Of a stretch of DNA of 64,000 bases, positions 11,022-22,170 are shown in pieces. How positions within the stretch are numbered: position 1 is the first letter of the stretch; each line of letters begins with the position of its first letter. The stretch lies in contig NC_080582.1 in the NCBI RefSeq assembly GCF_029962835.1, forward strand, positions 22,700,032 through 22,764,031. Direction: 5' to 3'. The notes beneath the pieces were generated by a model. The model worked only from the letters and a program-made list of their open reading frames with translations, had not been told where the DNA came from and did no database searches. This DNA is from Magnolia sinica (lineage: Eukaryota; Streptophyta; Magnoliopsida; Magnoliales; Magnoliaceae). Made by a program: the position numbers and the translations under genes.

Positions 11022-11786
11022 TCACGCTAGGTGTGAATGAATTGGATGTTCAGGGGACTTACTTGGATTCTGAATAGCTCCCATATGGTACCAGATATTC
11101 CAGCAGGAACATTGTAGGGAGTGAGAGGCAGCTTCGAAAATAAAACGAGAATAGGTTTCTACTACAATGTTGCACAAGCCCAGATCGGAGCAGAGATTCA
11201 GGCCATCTAGAAGGGCGCGCGCCTCAGCGACGGAGTTTGAGATCTGCCTGTAGTAGTTGTGAAAGGCACAAAACAAGTTGCCTAAGTGATCCCTGCAAAC
11301 CCCACCACCTCCTCCCTCTTCAGGGTTGCCTCTGGCCGATCCGTCTACATTGAGTTTGAACCATCCCGGAGGAAGTCTCTTCCATTTGATGATGCAAGGA
11401 GCGTCCTCTGAGTTGATGATAGGAGAAAAGAAGTCGTTGGAAGGTGAGGGGAAGATCCGTCTCAGGTGAAGGACTGGAATTGGGAGCTGAAATCCCAACT
11501 CTTTCAGCCAGTTATGGAGTCTGCAAATAATGTGAGGAGCAGCAAACTTGTGGTTGTCGAATCTGGAGGCATTTCTACCACACCAAAGTTCCCAAATGAT
11601 GAAGGGCGGAGTTAGACCACGGAGGTTCTGCCAGGAAGAGGATCGCTTCGCAAGAGCACTCCATTGAATGAAGCAGTGAGAAATAGGTGGATCGTGGGGT
11701 AGCGGTACACGTAAAAACTGAGAGAAGTGGGTCCATACCTTGGAGGCGATGAGGCCATGGCAAAGGAGGTGGTCTAGATCTTCCAC
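11022..11786 (-). pseudogene. LINE ORF2 C-terminal part: zf-RVT and RNase H
   Basis: A 254-codon open stretch. Residues near 1-60 (MEDLDHLLCHG, WELWCGRN) are zf-RVT/connector. From about residue 130, WKRLPPGWFKLNVDGSARG holds the first RNase H aspartate, EARALLDGL the glutamate; VETYSRF replaces the usual ESDS, so the third acidic residue appears lost. The frame ends early; the remaining REGNTMVDGLAKLA is visible in another frame at about 11030-10985. RNase H would remove RNA from the cDNA hybrid during retrotransposition; this copy is dead. Confidence 0.85.
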
Positions 11787-12355
11787 CTCAGGGGAATGGA
11801 TGGAAGGGAACTGGTTAGGAAGATCGGTTGTTGGCGGGAGGGGGAGAGAAGGGGGGCTAGTAGGGTAGGCTGCGGTCAGTAACGCAGCAGGGGCGGGTTG
11901 GTATTGAGTCCAGAATGGGCCAGGGAAGAATGGGAAGGATGCAGGAGGCTGGACTCTCCAACGTTGAAAGAAGGGAGAGGGGGATTATGGTGAAGGAATC
12001 TAAGTGGGGTGGGCTCATAGGCTGGGGGGGAGGGCGAGTAGTGACTGAATTCAGTAGCATGGGCAGCAGGAGAGCCTACTTGGGTGGGAGAGTTTGAAGG
12101 AGCGGGGGGAGTGGATAGGCACAAGGGGGGGTGGGACGGCTTACAACATTCACATTTGGAGGCAATGGAGATGTCGATTCTTTAGACAGTTGTGTCCATT
12201 GGCACTGCTCGATGCATGACTTTCCAGAGGAAAATTGCTATCTTCGGAGGGACCAACATGTTCCATGCCTACGAGGTCCACAGATGTTTAGGACGACGAG
12301 ATCGAAGAGCATTCCAGGCTGATTTGATAGAGAAGCTTCCGGAGGGATTCAACTT

Positions 12356-13320
12356 CTAGATGAGGTGGTCCCTTCTATCAGAAATGGAGATGTTGTTGCT
12401 AATGATGGATCTAATCACTGCTTCTGGGATGAGGCCTTCAACAGAAGAGTTCCAAGAGCCTGAGGAGCTCCAAAAGTCTTTGACCATGGCGTCTTTTAAC
12501 TCAACAAGGGGAGGAGAAGTGGACACGCCTATCAGTAGACCTCCACCCATCCAGTTGTGGTTCCAGAAGTTGATGTTGCCTTCGCCCACCATCTATCTCG
12601 AATTATGGATGACGAAAAGTAGATTGGCAGACGTGTCTTTCCAAAGGTTGGGGGTTCTGGAGTGAGCTGGACTGTTCTGATAGATGAATTTCTTCATGTA
12701 TTTAGCTGTGAGAAGTTTGGCCCATTGAGATTTGCCGATGAGGAGCCTCCAGGCCATCCTGCAACGGAAGGCTTGCATGACTTGGGGTAGTCGTCTAGTG
12801 CCAAAAACACCCTCGAAGACAGGGTAGCAGGTTTCGGCCCATTTGACCCAATGGCATTTGTTACCTGAGTCATTACTTCCCCAGAAGAAATTAGCTAGAG
12901 AGCTCTCAATCTGATGGATGGCCTTTTTAGGGATGTTGAGGGCTGATAACAGATGCAGTGGGAAGCTGGAGAGGATGTGATTGATGAGCACTAACTTTGC
13001 CCCCTGGTTAAGAAGCCTCGCCTTCCAGCCGGCAACCTTAGATTCTATTTTGAAAATTAGGGGGAGCAGCTGAGGGTATCAGATTCTTCCCTTGACGATC
13101 GGACGCCTAGGTAGGTGAAAGGGAGCTTCGCTTGCTGGAAGCCTGTAATAAGGCTGATTTTTCTAGCACTGGGCATTAGGGCTCTTTGAGGGAGAATGAA
13201 AGAGCTTTTGGAGGCATTAACTCGTTGGCCAGAGATTCTCTCGTAAGCCTTGATGAAAGCCTGGAGAGAGCGGATGGATGAGATCCTGCCATTAAGAAAA
13301 CTAATGGTGTCATCAGCCAT
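12356..13320 (-). pseudogene. LINE reverse transcriptase C-terminal remnant
   Basis: From the 5' side: LMADDTISFLNG (catalytic YADD with Tyr replaced by Met), QRVNASKSSF and LPFTYLGV (13320-13057), then LINHILSSFPLHLLSALNIP and ANFFWG (12991-12593), then GNINFWNHNWMGGG (12592-12356). These are in the normal order of the RT palm/thumb and the region leading into zf-RVT, with stops or shifts between segments. Non-functional. Confidence 0.85.
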
Positions 13321-13324
13321 TAAG

Positions 13325-13657
13325 AGAGTGGATGGATGAGATCCTACACAACATGACTTTTAATGTGTAAAACTTCTCTGGCCCCACAATGATTTATGTT
13401 TTAGATCCACACCGTCCATCAATTTTTATAGATCATTCTAGAGTATGAGCCCAAAAATCAGGCATATCCAAAGCTCACGTGGACCACACCACATAAATCA
13501 ACGGGGATTGAACGACTAACGTTGAAACGTCCCTAGGGTCCACTGTGAGGTTTATTTGCCATATAACCCCTTCATAAGGTCACAAAGACATGGATGAAGG
13601 GAAAACACATATTAGCTTGATCAGAGCCTTCAGTGGCCCCCAAGAAAATTTCAACTG
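13325..13657. mobile_element. Foldback MITE, left half only
   Basis: Contains the ordered marks of the family: ccacaatgatttatg, cacaccgtccatc, gagcccaaaaatcagg, gtggaccacaccaca, gattgaacg, ccacaaagtgac-like centre and ggatgaagggaaaac. It breaks off at about 13657 directly in gypsy gag sequence, and its other end abuts the LINE start, so it is either truncated or was cut by those insertions. Confidence 0.7.
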
Positions 13658-14471
13658 CTTGTACCATTTTCGCGTCGCTCCCGACAAAGTCAGGGAGAAT
13701 GCTTGGCACATCATTGAGCTCGAAGTGCCATGAAGCTCCATCCAAGCTCTGAAGGACTCAAGATGATCGACTGAGTCTCTAAATCCAGAGTAAGGGGTGA
13801 TCCGAGGCATACGGAACCTTGACGGGAGTTGAGACTTCATGATGTCATCGGCAAATGGATGTTCTATTTCTTCCAACATGGCTTCAACAGAGGTTGGGAT
13901 ACGAGCCCGACACGCCTGTTGGATGTCACCGAGCTATCCTCGGATCTCTTTGAGCTTAGCTTCCCACGGGACCTCACTTTCTACGATGACTTCGAGGGCC
14001 TTCCCACGCCTCCTTTTTTCTAAGGTGTGGCGTACGCCAGATTCTGTGAGTATGGTTGTACCTGCGGTAGTGTGGGAGCTTGACCATGTTGCCCTGGTGG
14101 TCACTGTTTCGCCATGAATGAGCCGTGAGGTAAATGGGGAGGCCGGGATAGTTTGGTCGTTGCACCAGCTTCTGCACCAAGATCGGGGGGTGGTTGTTGT
14201 CTCTCTAGTATCTGCATTATCTGGTCAACATTGCCGACTAGGGCCTCAACCTACTTTTCCAAGGAGGTGAGTCGACCCCCTATATTGTGGGGCCTTTATG
14301 CAGCCACCACCGGAAGAGGGTTAGTATGATGTTCTGAAGGCGGATCTTCAAGTTGTTTGTCTAGTACAGGGATTGATGTAGTGATGGTGGCCAAAGCCTT
14401 CTTTCTTCCTTTAGTGTCGATAGGTGATTTCTAAATGGCTTTATTGTCACTTCCCATAGACGACACTAAAT
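13658..14471 (-). pseudogene. Ty3/gypsy gag remnant
   Basis: Minus-strand frame 13879-13658 reads HPFADDIMKSQLPSRFRMP, DHLESFRAWMELHG and FSLTLSGATRKWYKQL. This is the classical plant Ty3/gypsy gag signature (PF...I....LP..F..P, DP..HL..F...M, A...W...L). The rest of gag, and all of pol, are missing; the frame runs at its 3' end into foldback-MITE sequence. The upstream leader 14471-13880 has scattered frames without clear domains. It belongs with the LTR at 14472-15152. Confidence 0.85.
14451..14471 (-). other. Primer-binding-like motif after 5' LTR
   Basis: On the minus strand the bases next to the LTR read tttagtgtcgtctatgggaa, a worn form of the ...GGCGCCGTCTGTGGGAA motif commonly found just inside the 5' LTR of plant gypsy elements. 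It fixes element orientation and LTR inner boundary. Confidence 0.6.
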
Positions 14472-15152
14472 TGTTGATGCAATAATCTGGCTGGTCTTAC
14501 TTGTCCTCCTGCTAGCCTGTTGCACACTTGCAAAATAGAGAGATACTAGGGGTACCAGTTGTAGTCGGGGACCCTCGGATGCCTAAGTCAGGGTAGGCAC
14601 ACAATGGGTGTAGATGAGTTAGGGTAGTTGTGCATACCTTTCTCTTTAACAGGGGGTCACTATTTATAACCCCTTGAGACCACTTACGCGTGTGGCAATG
14701 AATATGCTAGATAGATGCGTACCATAGAATGAATCTGTTCCCGAATATATCACACCTTTCTCGACGTGATTGTCAGCTAAGATATCGAAAGGTAATCCCA
14801 CATGTATACGGAGAGGATCCTCCCTTCTATTCTGAGGTAGCGGTCAGTCCCCAGGGCCGAGGTCGATGGTCGAGGCCGACCTCTGAGTTCGGGGTCCTTG
14901 GTAGAATCTGGTCCTCGAGGTTGACAGTCGAGGCCATCCCTCGAGGTCGGGATAGGAAGCCGACCGCCAAGGTTGTTGGTCAAGACTATGAAGTCTTAGC
15001 TCAGTGGCTAAGGTCGGTATTCATGGCTGCTACTTGGGTTGGTCAAGGAAGTCGTGATCGACACCTATTTCCCCTAATCTTCCCATTTTATTGCAGGTGT
15101 TTAGTCAGTCCGATTTTACCTATAACATTAACCATCTGATTTTTCCCCACCA
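14472..15152 (-). mobile_element. 5' LTR of the Ty3/gypsy remnant
   Basis: About 680 bp between tgttgatgc (14472) and ...ttccccacca (15152), giving TG...CA on either strand. Inside are repeated gaggtcgg/cgaggcc motifs (14850-14990) and tatttataacccc. It precedes gag on the minus strand in the correct order. The outer boundary is judged from the family-like tggtggggaaaaatc start; no 3' LTR is present, so no target duplication can be tested. Confidence 0.65.
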
Positions 15153-15599
15153 ACTCCAAAATGAACTACTCCCGAGTATAGCTTCTTTATTTAATTTTAT
15201 TTTTGAAAGAAAATTGGGAACACTCCACCTATAATTTTGTTAGAAAGACGAGATGTATGTGCACTCATTTTGAGCAACTGCTACAAAAAGAATAGGTTAT
15301 CCTTTAAACCGTGAAAAGAAGAAGAAGAAGAAGAAGAAGAAGATATTTTTCCAATGGGATGCCTACCTTTTTAGCTATGTACAGTAAACCACCTACTTTT
15401 AATCTATTTCTCAGAACCAGCCAACCTATTTCACATACATCTTACAGTCGCTTACAACAATGGATACTTGATGGATTGAGTTGTTAACTACTAAAATGTG
15501 GATTGAGTTGTTAACTACCAAAAAGTCCATTTTACCCCTAGCTGGCTGTAGATATTGTTGTTTAACCCTTACCTTTTCCAAATGTCATTACTGCCCTCC
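15153..15599. other. LINE 3'-tail-like scrap and GAA microsatellite
   Basis: 15185-15240 read on the minus strand gives ggtggagtgttccc followed by an A-rich tail, resembling the hairpin-plus-poly(A) end of the LINE at 10485. A (GAA)n tract lies at 15316-15342. A 15-base direct repeat, gattgagttgttaac, recurs at 15474 and 15502. No gene. Confidence 0.4.
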
Positions 15600-16260
15600 A
15601 CCAATGTTTCAGCTGCTTCATCGATTGTATGAATGTAAGACATGGGGATAGGTGGGGTACACATGAACGTCTTTGCATGATGATAGGTACGGCCCATTGG
15701 AACAGTGCTAATTCATCCATCTTTATGTGACCCGATCAACAGGTTGGATGGAATTGTTTATTGAAAATATTACAATGGGTCTTAGGAAGTTTTTAATGAT
15801 AAGGTGTTCAATCAACATTGTTTCCTATGGTAGGGTACAACTGAGAATTGGATCCACTTCATTTTTTATATCATGCTCTCAAATGACATGGCAAAATGGA
15901 TGGACAGTGTTGATATAGAATATATGCATCAAGATGCACCCCAGGGTAAGGGTCACACCATCTTGGGTGGGGCCGGGGGACGAGCCGCACCTAATCCGCT
16001 CTCCCCATTTCTCTATCAATCATTTCATGCACTGATGTACATGAGATTTTGCCGGAATGCAAGTCTGACTGTACATGGGGGCCACTGTAAGTTTATGACA
16101 AATCCACTCCGTTCATTTGTTTTTATAGCTCATTTTAGAGAACGGGCCCACAAATGAGTCAGACTTGAATTTCAAGTAAGCCACATGATAGAAAAAGTGA
16201 GATTCAAGGGCTATTGTTGAGACATCTTGGGGTCATCGTGAGGCTCGATTACCAAAAAAA
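15600..16260. mobile_element. Foldback MITE pieces
   Basis: 15720-15970 is the right half of the family (caacaggttggatgg, tgtttcctatggtagggt, aaatggatggacagtg, catcaagatgcacc). 16075-16245 is the left part of a related subtype (atccactccgttcatttg, gggcccacaaatgagtcag, gacatcttgggg) that recurs at 24776-24945. Both are incomplete. Confidence 0.6.
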
Positions 16261-17060
16261 CAGGGCAATGCCGACAGACCATCGGGAAAGCAGGCATCAG
16301 TGTTGCTCGCCAACGGATTTAAACCGTCGGCATTTCTCATTAATTAAAATTTTTTTTTAATGAAAATTAATTGCCTAATCAACGCACATCCAAAACTAGA
16401 TATACTCAGTTCTCCGAAGCCCTAAACCAACAAACCTATTTGAGAAGAAATCAAAATCAGATATATCATCCAAATTCCAAACATAAAATTTGTATTATTT
16501 CCATAAAACACCATTAGTTTCGAGATAAAGATGGAAGTGTTACAAGGAAAACACATTTTGGTACGAGAATACCAAAGTTTCTTTCTCCATTTTACAGGCA
16601 TCACTTATCTATTCATAATAGAGTACTGATTTCTCAAATACCCAATCACTTAAATTAAAAGAATATTAAAAGATTTTTAATAAATTGACTGTTCTGCTTG
16701 TTCAAAACAAACACCTCCGGAGTTTCTACAACGCAAAGTCTTTATGACCGCCGATGTCTAAAAGTTAACATCATTTGTTAGGGTGCAAGAATGTTGCTGC
16801 AGCTTAAGGGTACATCTAAAAAAATAAAAATAAAAATAAAAATAAAAAAATAAAAAAATAAAAAAGAAAGAAGAAGAAGATATGCCACATGGGAAGTCAC
16901 TTTTCTATTTTTCTATCAAAAACCCTTCCAGAATGCATGTCTAAAACCCATGTTTTTGTCCAGGACTTCATACACATTTGTGTCAAGTTACATACTTTAA
17001 AATAACTAAAACACATGCAGTAATGAAGTCCACACCATAGAGGTAACTTAAAATTCTTAC
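16261..17060. other. Non-coding; GCCGAC inverted motifs and A-rich tract
   Basis: 16268-16345 has gccgacagaccatcggg and aaaccgtcggc, like the subterminal repeats of CACTA-type MITEs. 16818-16875 is (aaaat)n. Nothing coding was found. Confidence 0.35.
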
Positions 17061-17134
17061 CCGTGCTCTTGAAGTGGCACCAATCTGAGGGTACTTCAAT
17101 ATAGTCCAGTCAAATACATAGTCGAATTGATAAC
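17061..17134 (-). pseudogene. Casein kinase 1 (CKL) single-exon fragment
   Basis: A 74-bp minus-strand exon between a CTGCAG acceptor and a GTAAGA donor reads (G)[17 protein letters not shown] then GATSRAR. This is the end of the kinase domain of plant casein kinase 1-like proteins ([17 protein letters not shown] is nearly invariant), Ser/Thr kinases. The glycine codon is split at the acceptor, consistent with an authentic exon. Catalytic-core exons are not found upstream within several kb, so this is an isolated exon. Confidence 0.8.
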
Positions 17135-17240
17135 CTGCAGTTTTCAGGAGACAAACGCAGCTAGAAAGTTTTAAAGCTCTAGAGTAAGCTGAGACACCCA
17201 TCTCAAAATCTCAAAACGTGAATTTCAACAATTTCAATAC

Positions 17241-17285
17241 CTCCATCTGTTGCTTGGCGAGCTTCTCCTCCTGTTCAAGTTGATA
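17241..17285 (-). pseudogene. Exon-like 15-codon segment, product not recognised
   Basis: Between a TTTGCAG acceptor and a GTATTG donor the minus strand reads YQLEQEEKLAKQQME, a charged helical stretch. It sits about 100 bp upstream of the CK1 exon in transcription sense, but CK1 has no such sequence N-terminal to that exon, so it probably comes from a different gene. Confidence 0.45.
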
Positions 17286-17439
17286 CTGCAAATGCAAAGC
17301 AGAAAGGGACACCAAACTAATTATTAAAAATATTTTTTAAAAAATCCAGAACATGGACCAAACCAGCATGATGGTTTTCGGGCATGCCCAAAATGTAAAT
17401 AGATTGGAAGGAGAATAAAACAAGAAAGAGGGATTTGAC

Positions 17440-17770
17440 GATCCTTGACAGGAGGCTATGCACGATGGGTCATGATCCAGTGATAACAATTGGTGTGCAG
17501 CCCACCTTGATGTGTTTTTTACATCCACTCCGGCCATCATGCACACCATACCTCGTTTGGTCATGTGCCTAAAAATCAGGCCAATACGTAACTCAAGGGA
17601 AGGCACGAGCAGTTGGGAGGGGAGGGCATGTCCTTTCAATTGTTCCCTATGGTGTGGCCCATCTGATGGATTGGCATTACTTTCACTCAGACCAATTGAC
17701 TTACTGCTGTGAGGGTTATAAGGGGAAGGAGAATGCACAACCAGTCTCAAATGCAATTCAATGACTTTGA
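17440..17770. mobile_element. Foldback MITE-like piece
   Basis: Short ordered motifs of the family are visible (cccaccttgatgtg, acatccactccggcc, tggtgtggcccatctg) around a core of about 250 bp. Ends are not resolved. The 148-codon minus-strand frame over it is a consequence of the repeat. Confidence 0.4.
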
Positions 17771-18454
17771 AAAGTCCATTCATTTATTAAAGTTCACATT
17801 CTCATTTCCATGTTCACAAATCAGAAATGTCTAACCATTGTTATTTTTCGACCATTGACCAAATGCTATTGGAAGCATGAAATCACTAACATTTGTATCT
17901 TACTCAACAATTCAACAACGTACATATACAAAAACAGGCTACATTGTCTGGTTAAAGGCATGATGTGTTCCTGAAATTATTTATTTATTTATTTATTATT
18001 ATTATTTTTTTTTTAAAGAAAACAATAATGAAGAGAGAGAAATCATTAGTGTTGAGAGCCAGTGTATGGAAACCATAGTTCAGTAATCCAAAAACTCTTA
18101 ACTCAACTTGGTGTCCAGTTAGGAATTGATTGAGTCTTCACTCAACTCATTTAACTAAACATATAAATGAAAGGTGCTTGATGTGGCACATGTGCATGAG
18201 ATCAGATCTGGTCGTGGGATGGCAAGTTTGATACTCTGCTAGAGTGTGATGGTCGACACTCATGCATTAATAGATATTGTGAATGGGACATACATTGAGA
18301 CAAATATAACCATCCAAATAGTTGACACAGCCAGGATATAGGTCATATAGAAAAATCAAATTGGTTAATCAATGAGAAACTTTGATTAGTTGATCAGATC
18401 AGTTAATCAATGAGAAACTTTAATTAGTTCTCATTTCAACCATCCATTAAAGGT
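17771..18454. other. Non-coding, nothing recognised
   Basis: AT-rich; a short tattt tract at 17980-18015 and a direct repeat gttaatcaatgagaaacttt at 18363 and 18401. No exon. Confidence 0.35.
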
Positions 18455-18877
18455 ACCCAAATCAGTGTTTCAAATAGCACCCGTAGTATAGCGGTAGAGT
18501 ACGCTACGTAGCGTAGCATGGCCGTAGCTCTACGCAGCATCCCAAATAGCGTAAATCCCCTGTAGCGTATAGTACGCTACGTAGCGTCCGCGGCGTAAGC
18601 TACAATGTATTTTTTTTACTATTTTTTTTTTATTATTTTTTTCACGTTTTCTTTATTTCTAATGTTGAGGAATGTGACACTTGTATTGTACTTGATACTT
18701 TTAACCTATGAGATTTTTATTTCTTTTCATAATTGTTACTTGTGGTTTGCTTAGAAAGTTGTTGATGTGATAACTATTTGATTTGACTTATATATGTGGA
18801 TTAGCTTTTAATAAATGATAACTAATAACTTTTTTTTTTTTAACATGCTTATAATTGATAAAATGAATCATCTTTTA

Positions 18878-18944
<67 letters not shown>

Positions 18945-19083
18945 CACTATTTATTATATTTGTTCTATTTTTAAATTAAAAAATAGAAGTATCGTGTAGC
19001 TTACGCTACACGCTACGTATTTACACTATAGAGGGCTGAGCGCTACGCATCACGCTACCGCTATTTAAAACACTGACCCAAAT
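18455..19083. mobile_element. Non-autonomous hAT element with exact 8-bp TSD ACCCAAAT
   Basis: The 613-bp element (18463-19075) begins CAGTGTTTCAAATAGC and ends in the inverse of CAGTGTTTTAAATAGCGG. It is flanked by a perfect 8-bp duplication ACCCAAAT (18455-18462, 19076-19083), diagnostic of the hAT superfamily. Subterminal regions are packed with palindromic acgctacgtagcgt motifs, possible transposase-binding sites. The centre is AT-rich with an (AT)n run. No coding capacity. Confidence 0.93.
18881..18942. repeat. (AT)n microsatellite inside the hAT element
   Basis: Uninterrupted AT dinucleotides for 62 bp. Confidence 0.95.
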
Positions 19084-20358
19084 CTTCTAGTTGGAAAGCT
19101 GAATCAGTGCATATTTTGGTTTAAGATGCATCTACGTGAGAGCCCATGATTTGAATTGATTTGGTTTGGCTTGCGCGCTGAATGTTGAATCAGTGCATGT
19201 GGCATTTGGAAGGCCCTCTCATATGTAAGATCAGGAAATAGAATTTGAACAGCAAGAAATGGAAAATGTTGTAAACATGGCAGCATTGCAATTATGATCC
19301 ACGTGTAAAATAAGCTACGTGTGAAGTACAAAACCCCATAATACATGTGACAAACATTTACAGTGATTCAGACCATTGATATGGTGGGCTCCCTGATGTA
19401 TGACCTATAAGAGAAATTTTAACCATTAGACAACTTTGACTGCCTTTTTGAGTGTTTGAAGTGGAATGTAGGCCATTGCTCAATTTTGGTTTAACCCACA
19501 ATTATTCAGGCCCCTAATGGATGGCCACCACAATCAATCTCCTTGCATTTTGTCAGCTCAACAAACCAATAGTCCTGATCGCCATGCACACATTCAACCT
19601 CTACCATAATATGTATTGGAGTGCAGTCCATGAAGCGTTCAGACATGATATTACTCATTAAAATAGTTGCAGAATCCTGCTTTTAGTCATAAAATTCCAG
19701 ACAGCAAGCTCATTTCCCCAAGCAAGAATCCATTGCGAATAATCACAAAACAGATTGAATGGAAAAGAACCCAAAAATTTCTCACCTCATAATGAGGAAA
19801 GGGTGGTTACAGTAGCAACACATCATGTGGGATGCAAATACAAATAGAATCCAAAGCAACGATCCATGTGGTTACACAAATAGGATCAAAGAATAATAAC
19901 CATAAACAAACTCTCGAAAAAAAATATTTGAATGCAAAAAAAAAAAAAAAACACCAAGTCACCATATCCAAGACCACAACTGTTAGTAGCATCTATCTCT
20001 ACATTGTCATCTCTACATCATCTCCAAAAAATGTAAACAAAATAAGCTAAGTTTCTTCTTCTTCTTCTTCTCCTTCTTTTATAGTATTTTTGTTTTTGAG
20101 TGAGTAAATACAGTTAGAACATGTAATAGAAGGAAACTACCATGTTAAAGTATCCATCCATTCCTTTTGGACCTGTACATTCCAAAATATCTTTAGGTTT
20201 AAAGACTAGTTCCTTTCCACATTTAATGATTTTTCACTAAAAACCAGGGGGAAAAAAAGAAAAATAAAAATGAGAGAGGGCACAATGATGATAATGACCT
20301 TCTTAAGCTCTGATTAGTGGCTTAAAAGAAAGTTTGTGATGTGCGCATGATGAATTGC
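19084..20358. other. Non-coding; weak MITE traces and TTC tract
   Basis: 19370-19560 has isolated phrases of the foldback family (gatatggtgggctccc, tgatgtatgacc). (TTC)n lies at 20052-20070. No exon was seen. The sequence directly before 20359 ends gaattgcag, an acceptor-like site for the next feature. Confidence 0.35.
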
Positions 20359-22170
20359 AGTCTGATAGAGGCTTGAGAGATGAATTGGAGGCTGCAGTTA
20401 GAGATCTTACCTCCCGATTGAATGTGAAACATGAGCAGATGCTATCTTTTGATGATCAGAATGCTTCCTTGGTCCATCTCAGGCAACATTTATTGGATCT
20501 GGAAGTGGAGAAAGTCAAGAGTGAGGAATCTCTTGTTGCATAGCGAGGAATGCCAAAGAAAGGTGAATGAAGATGATTTGTCCCTTTGTCTCAAAGTTCT
20601 GGATCTGGAAACTTATTTGGAAACCATGCATGCATACCTGTTAGTTTCTGAAGTTGAAGTTGTTTACGTAGAAAATCAGTTCTGGAAGAGGATGCAGGAG
20701 GTTCTTGAAAGACTAAGCTCTTCAGAGAGGTGCAATGAGGATCTTCTTTTGAAGCACCTGGATGTAGTGACCAAGCTGAATGGTCACATGGTTGGCGAAG
20801 CACAATGCATTGAAGAAAATGCAAAATTGATTATGGCTCTCCAGTCCTTGAAATCTGAGTTGGAAACTAATGTCAGTGAGAGGAGAGAGCTTTTGATTAC
20901 GTGGATAAAAGAAGTGCTATGCGGGTTGAACTCGAGAATTGTAAGACTATGGCAGTCGTGGTGGAAGCTGAAGCTAGTCGAGAGAAGCATAGGCAGATTG
21001 AACAATTGAAAAGCATGCTGGTAAGTTCTGAAGAAGAGATGGATAATCTACAGTCTTGTAGGGATGAGCTGGAAATCACAGTTATAGTCCTTAGATCCAA
21101 GTTGGATGAACAAGTTGCCCAGTTATCATTGCTGCAGGAATATGAGGATGAGCTGATGAAGTTGTGGCATGAGCATAGTGTGCTTACCTACAGGCTTTCT
21201 GAGTAGATATTGAAAACGGAAGAGTTAGAGAAGACCCATTTAAAAGAACACAAAGACAAAGCAGATGCTGAGAGTATCCAAGCCTGTGAGAAAAGAGAAA
21301 CTGAAGAATCAGCCATTGCTATGCAGGTTACTTTTATTTGAGAACAGTGTGAAACTAAGCTGCAAAATGAACTATTGAAATTGCAAGATGCACTTGATCA
21401 TATTGAGAATCTAAAGAGAAGTGAGGCCAGTGACATGAAAAGAGATGAAGAGCTTTCTATGAAAATCTTGGAACTGGAGATTGAGCTACAGACAGTACTC
21501 TCTCACAAGCAACAAAAAGTCAAGGCTTATATAAGACTGAAGGCTTAATCAGAATGTTGTATGCTAAGTTTTAACTGTTGTAAAGAAGAAAAACTAAAGC
21601 TTAAAATTTTTTTTGCAAGAATGCAACAAGGAAAGGGCCAAAGTTGCAGTTGAACATTCAACAAAGGAACGGCTTGAAAGCTCTGCATCTCTTGCAAATA
21701 TTCAAGAGCGAGGACGCCATGAACATGTTAAGGGTCCACATTCATGAAATGATGAAAATTGCCAAGGGTCCACATTCAACACACGTGGCATGCGTGATGA
21801 GTGGAATAACATGATTTTGCCACCTAATGTTTTCATGGCACTGATGTTTTACACAAGTGGTATATGCCCGCAAAATTATCAACATGACACCACTGGTTGT
21901 GGTACATTGCCAGTAGGTGATTAGTTCTCAATGAGAAAGGGTCAGAATCACTCCCACGGTGGGACTTGTACAAACGTAAATACTGTTTGTTACCTTGATT
22001 CTATTATCCTTGACTTGCAATAACATCAGCCTCTCATCTTGAAGGCCTACTTGTGGTAGTAATGAGCGGGCTGAGCTGCATGACCGAAATGCGAATGTGA
22101 GACCTGGATTAATACAGGAACCAAACTCTGAGGTAAGTTCTCTTGAAGCTGGTGATGTTGATGCATCTAA
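20359..22170 (+). pseudogene. Coiled-coil myosin-heavy-chain-related / sporulation-specific-15-like gene, broken copy
   Basis: The segments in order read LRDELEAAVRDLTSRL, HSEECQRKVNED, LDLETYLETMHAYL, HLDVVTKLNGHMVGEAQ, CIEENAKLIMALQSLKSELE, EKHRQIEQLKSMLVSSEEE, RDELEITVIVLRSKLDEQ, ENLKRSEAS, KILELEIELQTVLS, and CNKERAKVAVEHS, LANIQERG. This matches the C-terminal half of the large plant coiled-coil proteins annotated as myosin-heavy-chain-related or sporulation-specific 15-like (N-terminal C2 domain in full members, role poorly known). The reading frame changes near 20530, 20910 and 21600 and has in-frame stops near 21206 and 21545, so it is a pseudogene. A further matching stretch (NERAELHDRNANV, LIQEPNSE) lies at 22050-22130 after an insertion-like gap. 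The N-terminal part is absent. Confidence 0.8.

Larger units (their letters stand above)
10485..13320 (-). mobile_element. L1-type LINE, 5'-truncated inside reverse transcriptase
   Basis: Minus-strand coding remnants lie in the order expected of a plant LINE: end of reverse transcriptase (13320-12593), zinc-binding zf-RVT region (12592-11600) and RNase H (11400-11022), followed by a 3' region with a hairpin (ggtgggaacttccacc, 10512-10527) and an A-run seen as T-rich 10485-10503. The element begins exactly at the YADD-type motif (MADDT), so endonuclease and most of RT are missing, as usual for incomplete target-primed reverse transcription. Several frame changes make it inactive. Confidence 0.9.

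Noticed and set aside
2400-17300. Defined Helitron
   Set aside because: The captured-exon pattern fits, but I could not locate a convincing TC start and hairpin-CTRR end by eye, so only a finding is reported.
17337-17783. 148-codon minus-strand frame
   Set aside because: Lies over foldback-MITE sequence; no family features.
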